From: Corallium rubrum
Lineage: Eukaryota > Cnidaria > Anthozoa > Scleralcyonacea > Coralliidae
Direction: 5' to 3'
DNA: 64,000 nucleotides
NCBI GenBank assembly: GCA_964035015.1
Contig: OZ035998.1
Coordinates: 21,572,041 to 21,636,040 of the forward strand
Shown piece by piece: positions 57,751 through 64,000 of this stretch. The notes under the pieces were generated by a model, which worked only from the letters and a program-made list of their open reading frames with translations, was not told the origin of the DNA and made no database searches. Numbering within the stretch: position 1 is the first letter of the stretch; each line of letters opens with the position of its first letter. Made by a program: the position numbers and the translations under genes.

Positions 57751-58795
57751 ATCAAATCCACAACTTGCGCAGTTCGAATAGCAGGGTACTGGTAACTAAT
57801 CCGTTAAATTATTCAAATTATTTAAATTTACGTCAGCAAATTATAATTTATAAGTTCGGTTGGATTACAAAATAGTTTTTCAACGATCATGACGAAAGAA
57901 ATCTTTGCCAGAAAAAATGGTTTCAGCTAAAATGTACATTAATATTACTATGAAAAAAGACCAAGGAAAGAAGGCTAACAAGAGATGTGGCAGCGAGAAA
58001 AAGACAACAATAAATACGACTTAAAACCACTGGAAAAATCCTAAAAACTAATACGATAAAGACAGAAAACGATGCCGACCAAAACGTAACTGAAAGAAGG
58101 ATGTGTCCTGAAACTGTTCAAAGCATGGTGTATTCTACATAACTCGAGAGGGAACGATGAAGAAATTTTGAAACAAACGGCTTTTTAGATCATGAAGAGA
58201 ACTGCATGAATGATGCCTTGTTATATTTATGTGTCAACAACGAAAAAAGTAAGAAACCACGAACGAGAAAAACAATCCGAAAAGAGTAGACTGAATTGGC
58301 AGTGTTTGTGGTGACAAAAGCAGAAGAAAGTTTAACGGTAGGAGATTCGTATTTAACAGTTTAGCTGAGTTAAAACAGAAGAAATCTTGAAAATGAAAAT
58401 TAATATAAATAATATATTGTCTAGAATTGTCTTTCAACGCTAGGACGTTGACATTGTGTGATTTGTGTCTTTTCTTGGCCACTGTTTATATATATTTTTG
58501 AATGAAGATTTGTCATTTGGTTCATCTCGTTTTTGTTTGTTTTTTTAATATTGACATTGCATGTCCTTTCGGTGTGTCAATACCACAGAAATAATACACG
58601 ACTACAGATGAACCTTGCTAGCTAATTTTCTGGATGTTTTCTGATCTGTGTTCATTAATACAACAAAAACAGAAATTAGGGGAGGAGGGCGGGGGGGGAG
58701 AAGGGAGGTTAAAAAATGCATATAAAGCGGGCGAGGGGTTGTTGCGTTCATGTATTTCTAGTACATTAATCGTCTCAACCCAGGAAACAAATGTT
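57750..58795. other. intergenic, no further kinase exon recognised
   Basis: AT-rich. No frame with an in-phase acceptor that continues the kinase gene was found. A G-tract lies at 58691-58700. Confidence 0.4.
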
Positions 58796-58799
58796 TGGA

Positions 58800-59543
58800 A
58801 ATGAGAAACTTTTTTGTTAATCGCGGTTATCCTTCCCACCTCCTAGACACTGCCTTACACAAGGTCTCCAACATTTCCCGTTCAGACACCTTAAGCGAAC
58901 CTTTGGCTACCATTTCTAATGAAAAAGTATACCTCTAGTTCTCACTTTTCATCCCTTCAATTTCAAAGTAAGGGACATCATTAGCCGCAATTTCGACCTC
59001 ATTAAAAATGACCCAGAAACATCTTCCATTTTCTCTGAGAAACCCCTAGTATCTTTTCGGCATAGCAAAAACATCCGGGAAAACGTTGTTCACAGCTCAC
59101 TGCAGCAAGCCTTGGTATCACATGTTGGCACCAGCTCTTGCTGTCGTGGTAGGTGCAACACCTGTAAATATTTAGACTCCTCAATTTCAATTTCGGCTCC
59201 AAAATGTAGGTTCAACATAACCCATAGTTTCACTTGCACTTCCTCCAACCTCATTTACTGTATCTCTTGCAGTAAATGTCCCATGCTTTACATCGGAGAA
59301 ACTGGAAGACGTTTAGGTGACAGGTTTGTTGAACACCTTCGTCATGTCAAAAACAATGTGCAAAACAAACCTGTTGCCAGGCACTTCAACAGTGCCAACC
59401 ACTCCTTTTCCAACATGAAAATCTGTGCCATTCAGCCCATTACAGGTTGTAACGATACTCGTCGTAAACAAGAAATGCGTCTCATTTACAAACTTGGTAC
59501 CATTCACCCTCACGGCCTCAATGAGCGATTCTCTTTCATTTAG
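58800..59543 (+). mobile_element. Penelope-like element, RT C-terminus and GIY-YIG endonuclease
   Basis: The frame begins MRNFFVNRGYPSHLLDTAL, typical of the end of a Penelope reverse transcriptase, contains one stop near 58937, then continues with a cysteine-bearing linker (SSCCRGRCNTCKY) and the GIY-YIG-type nuclease LIYCISCSKCPMLYIGETGR, then LGDRFVEHLRHVKN and VARHFN. The last part (59112-59543) is open and ends LNERFSFI and a TAG. The 5' part of the element is missing. Confidence 0.9.
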
Positions 59544-59792
59544 CTCACTCCACCACCATATTCCACACCTTTTCCTTAACCTTTTTCTGATGATTTAAAT
59601 AGTAATTTATAACCTGTTTCTTTGCCTATTTGCAGGTAGCTGACCCACAAATTGGGTCAGCACCTACACACAGGCTAAAATTACATATTAATTTATTTGT
59701 TTACTTTGTTTTTATTGGCTTACATGTGTTCACGTGATTCCCATTGTAGCTCTGCTATAAATACGCGTGACCACATGTGATTTGTTTACTAA

Positions 59793-59832
59793 TTTCTCCT
59801 GACGAAGGGCCTTCACTCGAAACGTCGAGAAG
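59793..59832 (+). ncRNA. hammerhead ribozyme motif in Penelope repeat, copy 1
   Basis: Stem I TTTCTC (59793) pairs with GAGAAG (59827) with one G-U. Core CTGACGA (59799), stem II from AGGGCCTTCACTC (three pairs, one mismatch), GAAA (59819), self-complementary ACGT stem III and a GTC cleavage site (after 59826). The two-base-pair stem III without a loop implies a dimeric ribozyme. Confidence 0.65.
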
Positions 59833-59872
59833 ATTTTTCTCTGTTTTTCAGGCCAACGTGACTTAACCCTGG

Positions 59873-59873
<1 letters not shown>

Positions 59874-59933
<60 letters not shown>
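59874..59933. repeat. (AT)n microsatellite
   Basis: Part of the Penelope terminal repeat, copy 1; copy 2 has the shorter tract 60310-60356. Confidence 0.97.
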
Positions 59934-59934
<1 letters not shown>

Positions 59935-60228
59935 CCAACAGTGGTGGTAGTACTGTATGAGCGATTCTCTTTCATTTAGCTCACTCCACCACCATATTCC
60001 ACACCTTTTCCTTAACCTTTTTCTGATGATTTAAATAGTAATTTATAACCTGTTTCTTTGCCTATTTGCAGGTAGCTGACCCACAAATTGGGTCAGCACC
60101 TGCACACAGGCTAAAATTACATATTAATTTATTTGTTTACTTTGTTTTTATTGGCTTACATGTGTTCACGTGATTCCCATTGTAGCTCTGCTATAAATAC
60201 GCGTGACCACATGTGATTTGTTTACTAA

Positions 60229-60268
60229 TTTCTCCTGACGAAGGGCCTTCACTCGAAACGTCGAGAAG
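60229..60268 (+). ncRNA. hammerhead ribozyme motif in Penelope repeat, copy 2
   Basis: Identical to copy 1: core CTGACGA at 60235, GAAA at 60255, GTC cleavage after 60262. With both copies in one transcript, cleavage would release a 436-base unit. Confidence 0.65.
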
Positions 60269-60308
60269 ATTTTTCCCTGTTTTTCAGGCCAACGTGACTT
60301 AACCCTGG

Positions 60309-60358
<50 letters not shown>

Positions 60359-60386
60359 CCAACAGTGGTGGTAGTACTGTATAGTG

Positions 60387-60455
60387 ATGATGGTGGTGGT
60401 GTTGCTGCTGCTGCTGCTGTTGTTGTTATTGCTGCTGTTGTTGTTGTTGTTGCAG
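60387..60455. repeat. (TGG/TGC/TGT)n trinucleotide repeat
   Basis: Impure TGN triplet run directly after the second Penelope repeat. Confidence 0.9.
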
Positions 60456-60740
60456 GAGAAAGTCTAGTCAAGTATTTACGTATATACTGAAATTTTCGTG
60501 CCATAAAACCCATTTCTGTAGCACTCATTGACCATATATGGGTCGTTTTCACGTGATTGTCGGTTCCGTTGGAGTGGTGAAACAAAACGAAATGTTTCAA
60601 TAAGAATATATAGAGTCAAATTCCTATAGGATAAAGATGGTGCACCAATATGGCCGCCATTTCATAGGTGCATTATACATTATGGCCGCCGTGACATCAG
60701 ATGAAAACGATGTATACGATTTTTTTTCTGGACGTGTATG

Positions 60741-60882
60741 TCAGCACAAAATGCGATGCCGGCACAAAAAGGTGTCAGCACAAAATGTGATGTGCCAGCA
60801 CAAAATGCGATGTCGGCACAAAATTCGATGTCAGCACAAAATGTATGTCAGCGCAAAATGCGATGTCAGCACAAAATTCATG
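60741..60882. repeat. tandem repeat, cagcacaaaatgcgatgt unit
   Basis: Seven or eight units of 17-21 bases, (c)agcacaaaatgcgatgtc. The overlapping 114-codon ORF (60637-60981) translates it as a CQHKMRC-like repeat; I do not regard it as a gene. Confidence 0.9.
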
Positions 60883-61111
60883 CGATATCGATGTCTTGCA
60901 TATGATTCGATTATATCAGCAAATATATTCCATCAATGTCAAAGAGGAAATGTAAAGCGGCAGAAAACTGCATGGTTGTGATTGCAAAGTCGAATGATAA
61001 AATCGATTGGCGAGGATAACCTCATATATAAATTCATACATAAATTTAGCACACCTTTCGTAACCACAGTGTCAACACACCTTCCCTATAAGCTGTGTTT
61101 ACTTACATTTA

Positions 61112-61113
<2 letters not shown>

Positions 61114-61155
<42 letters not shown>
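61114..61155. repeat. (AT)n microsatellite
   Basis: 21 AT units. Confidence 0.97.
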
Positions 61156-61159
<4 letters not shown>

Positions 61160-62245
61160 CTTTAGCGACAATAAACGTCTGTTACCAAACACATCCTTAT
61201 TTTTATTATCATTTACTTGGCCTTTTTAAGACGTGCAATCCGCTTCTAATAAAAGAAATGTAAAAGGTTACACTGAGTTTTGATTAGTCAGCCGTCAGGG
61301 ATTGAATATTATTTTCTGTACTGATATGAGCTTGATAAACGTCTACATGAGGGATGTTGTGGCCTATGTAGAAGTGTAACTCTACAGGATATAAAGTAAC
61401 ATGCGCGCCGAAGGCGGGACAAAATACTAAAGGGTTCCGGGAGCATACAAAATTGAAATCTGGAATCTCCGAAATGACATTTCTTGCCTTTTGGAGGAAG
61501 ATTTTAATTTTTAAATAATTTTTTCGGACTAGGTAGGCCTTACCGATAACTTATTTATATATCAGCACGTTAATTCTGCGTATACATTCTTGCGTATATT
61601 GTTAAAATATGAAAACTCAAAGAAAAAATCACTGCAGTAACATAATGTCCTGGCAGTGCCGTGGCGCCCGCTGCGGCTGTAACGTCTGGCTCACAAATTA
61701 TTCTTCTTATACATTTGAATATCTGTATCTGTATCTTTTATCGGTAAAACTGATTGCATACAACCGATGTAAAATTAATAAGTAAATTACAGTGATAATA
61801 TCTTAATTTAACTAAGTACAACTAACAAATTATATTACAGCTGACGCTAACTACAATATTAAAAAATAAAAGTAATAATTAATAAACTTAAAGCTAATTC
61901 AGAAAAGAAAGGACGTGCTTGCTGAAACTTTCGGAGCACTTAATTGTTATTAACTATTTGCTCTGGAAGGTTATTCCAGGAAGGGATAGTGCGAGGGGAA
62001 AAGGAGTACTTAAAGAAATATCTCAGTACGTACAGAGAAGTGTTTGTATGTCTGGGAGTGTTTCCATCGGGCGGTGCACTGAGTTGGGTCAACAGCATTG
62101 AGGCGAAGAATGGCTTTATGTAAGAAGCTTAGGCGGAGGCACTCACGGCGTTAGAAAGGAAAGGCCAGCTAAAGTCAGATGACATGGAGCTGACACTCGA
62201 GTCGAGTGTCCCTTAGTGTGGCCATCGAGTATCCCTTAATATACA
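61156..62245. other. intergenic, nothing recognised
   Basis: AT-rich. The short frame at 61919-62101 has no motif. The stretch ctggaaggttattccagg (61963) is a small palindrome. Confidence 0.4.
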
Positions 62246-62614
62246 TTAAGCCCTAATGAAACGAGAACGCAAGTCATCGCAAGTTTTAGCTTGTGCTTGC
62301 TTGTGTCTCGTTTGATCGCCAGCTTGCGATGACTTGCGGTGACTTTCGTTAGCTTGCGACTAATTTGATCTTGTTCAAATTTTATCGCAAGTTTTTTTCA
62401 ACTTACGAGAGCTTGCGAAACGTTTGAACACAAAACACAAGTCGATGCAAGTCTTTCGTGCTCCGTCGCCATAGAAACTACCACGAGAACTAACGAAAAG
62501 GCGTGGGAACTAGCGGAAGTGTAGAACTTGTGACGACTTGTGCCGACGTTTGACTGGTGGCATCGCAAGTCATCGTATAACGATGACTTGCGTCCTCGTT
62601 ACATTATGGCTTTA
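62246..62614. mobile_element. MITE with TTA duplication (PIF/Harbinger pattern)
   Basis: TTA (62246-62248), then AGCCCTAATGAAACGAGAAC on the left; the complement on the right (tcgttacattatggct), then TTA (62612-62614). The arms are about 33 bases with four or so mismatches and include CGCAAGTCATCG. Inside, cttgcgatgacttgcg-type boxes repeat many times in both orientations. A TTA duplication is characteristic of PIF/Harbinger. Confidence 0.7.
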
Positions 62615-63374
62615 GATGTACTACTGAAACTTAACAACACCATTTCAATTTTCACTATTATATTCTTACACGTGGAGTATATACTCAGAATGCCGTTATT
62701 ACTCATTCTAGAAGAAATGGAAGACTTTTCCAAGTGGCAGCCAACACCTCCTCCTCCTAGGTTACGTTTTCTTGCAGAAGATGTAAACACAAATGATTGT
62801 AATCCTGGGACTGGGGTAAGCTTTCCTAATTATTAATGTAGATGTTTTTAGCATTTTTCCTGCGTGGGGGGGGGGGGGGACGAAGCCGATGATGAAACTC
62901 TGAAAGAGTTGTGCGAAAACTTCTTTTTTGAAGGCTCTGATCGCGATGTCTGATCACATAGAACTGATAGAAGTAGCTTACTCAAGCTAGGACACGAATT
63001 ACAGTATAATTATATTTAACCCTAGTGGCTCGATCTAATGCCAGGAAATAGCTTTCTTCAAGCTAGGCATTTTTAAAATTGACCTGAAAGTGAAATTTCA
63101 CTAAATTGCGCACAGTTCCGTTGATGTTGCAATGCCACCTGCAGGTACACCGTTCTTAGCTGTTTTAATACGGGTACACGAATATTTGAAGTTGAGTTTG
63201 CGGACTTAATTTACAGTGCATTTTAATTTACTAGCATTTCAATTATCATATTGTTGCAATTATTTCGGGCAATGAACTGATGTCTTATTAATGAGTTCGT
63301 ATACAGACACTGATTAACCTTAATTCCTTTGGAATTTTCCTCATGAATTCTTAAAGAGCTTAAGAGTTTTAAGA

Positions 63375-63378
<4 letters not shown>
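62615..63378. other. intergenic, nothing recognised
   Basis: Contains a 13-base G-tract at about 62866-62879. No supported gene. Confidence 0.4.

Positions 63379-63434
<56 letters not shown>
63379..63434. repeat. (TA)n microsatellite
   Basis: 28 TA units, directly before the hairpin repeat. Confidence 0.97.
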
Positions 63435-63435
<1 letters not shown>

Positions 63436-63436
<1 letters not shown>

Positions 63437-64000
63437 ACAATTAGACAACGAGCCCGAGGTTTCTATGAGCGAATAGTCAACGAGGCGAAGCCGAGTTGAC
63501 TATCGCTCATAGAAAACGAGGGCGAGTTGTCTAATTGTTTTAGTATAAATTTACCAGCAAAAGTTAAATAAATTATCGACCATAACATATTCTTTGAGGC
63601 TCGTTTAATACATTTTTTAACTGCCAACAACAAACGTTCAACAGTCATTTCGGACATCTCCTTGGCCCATACAGTAACTGATGGAAAAGTAAAGTTTTCT
63701 TGCATAATTTAGCATGGATTTTCATGTACAATATTGAAACAATATATATCCACTCATTTGATTTGTAAAAATGACAAGAAGTTGAAAGAAACATTCAATT
63801 TAGCATATTGTTTACATCACGAAATCTTGTCAACAGCAAGCGTAATTTTGAAATGTGTTTTGTTTGCAGTTATTTCGTTTTAAACGAACACAGATAAACA
63901 ATTTAACGCTCTTACCATTAATAATTTCCATTCTAACCATTTTGTAGCCGTTTTTGTTTTCTGTAGAACGTATTGCTTCGCCTAAATGTTCAATTTCTTC
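63436..64000. repeat. hairpin-headed dispersed repeat, runs off the window
   Basis: 63436-63540 is a 105-base near-perfect inverted repeat (aacaattagacaacgagccc pairs with gggcgagttgtctaattgtt). The rest matches 28670-28990 in order, with an extra block at 63680-63885. The element continues beyond 64000. Confidence 0.82.

Larger units (their letters stand above)
59521..60385 (+). repeat. Penelope terminal repeat, two tandem copies of 436 bp
   Basis: 59521-59956 and 59957-60385 are almost identical: atgagcgattctctttcatt, then ctcctgacgaagggccttca, then gtaa(TA)n, then accaacagtggtggtagtac. The first copy overlaps the last codons of the nuclease ORF. Tandem pseudo-LTRs with a hammerhead in each are typical of Penelope-like elements. 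Differences are few: one base in cac(a/c)tgcac-like positions, the AT-tract length, and tctctg/tccctg. Confidence 0.9.

Noticed and set aside
60637-60981. 114-codon ORF with CQHKMRC-like repeat, resembling zinc-finger spacing
   Set aside because: It is the translation of an imperfect 17-21 bp tandem repeat; Cys/His spacing varies with unit length.

Overview
This is metazoan nuclear DNA. It has AT-rich intergenic sequence, spliced genes with GT-AG introns, many microsatellites, and a dense, nested mix of decayed transposons. The element set (Ty3/gypsy pieces, a Jockey/CR1-like LINE, an R2-like LINE, a Penelope-like element, hAT, Tc1-like and many foldback/MITE elements), together with death-domain genes, suggests an early-branching marine invertebrate. 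A cnidarian is my best guess and a sponge is possible, but the sequence alone does not settle this. No prokaryotic operons, rRNA or CRISPR array were seen.

Layout. 1-1.9 kb: three diverged copies of a dispersed repeat. 1.9-3.8 kb: small duplications and no clear gene. 3.8-12.8 kb: CCTG/GGTC microsatellites, then a large CTGCC-rich satellite with a ~1.4 kb higher-order period. 12.8-17.2 kb: the array edge, broken up by a decayed gypsy pol, two or three death-domain exon fragments and one Maf-like (bZIP extended homology region) fragment. 17.2-19 kb: GTCCCCACA palindromes and a frameshifted exon. 19.1-21.9 kb: a LINE on the minus strand. 22-25 kb: foldbacks and a 1.1 kb inverted-repeat segment with a decayed ORF. 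26.4-28.7 kb and 50.6-52.7 kb: two copies of a composite repeat with a GGGTGGAGTGGG minisatellite. 29.1-30.1 kb: a gypsy integrase on the minus strand, next to a stretch full of short hairpins.

31,512-35,324 is an almost intact hAT transposon, with 13-bp terminal repeats, an 8-bp target duplication and a four-exon transposase carrying a single frameshift. 36-41 kb holds a Tc1-like N-terminal fragment, a 0.55 kb tandem duplication, a 207-bp foldback with a 10-bp duplication, a 1.9 kb terminal-inverted-repeat element with a 9-bp duplication, and another foldback. 41.6-48.4 kb is a nest: a gypsy LTR and gag split by a 5.56 kb inverted-repeat element, which itself contains a 1.6 kb element and a small MITE. 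The gag then ends abruptly in an R2-like LINE fragment (48.4-49.8 kb) and a TTA microsatellite.

The only convincing host gene is at 53.6-57.3 kb (+): a death domain, a long helical middle and a tyrosine-kinase-like domain. Its HRD and DFG aspartates are both replaced, so it looks like a death-domain pseudokinase scaffold. Downstream are a Penelope 3' end with GIY-YIG endonuclease and tandem terminal repeats carrying hammerhead-ribozyme motifs. Further hammerhead motifs lie at 57.6 and 41.9 kb. The rest is MITEs, microsatellites and a dispersed hairpin repeat that runs off the window end.
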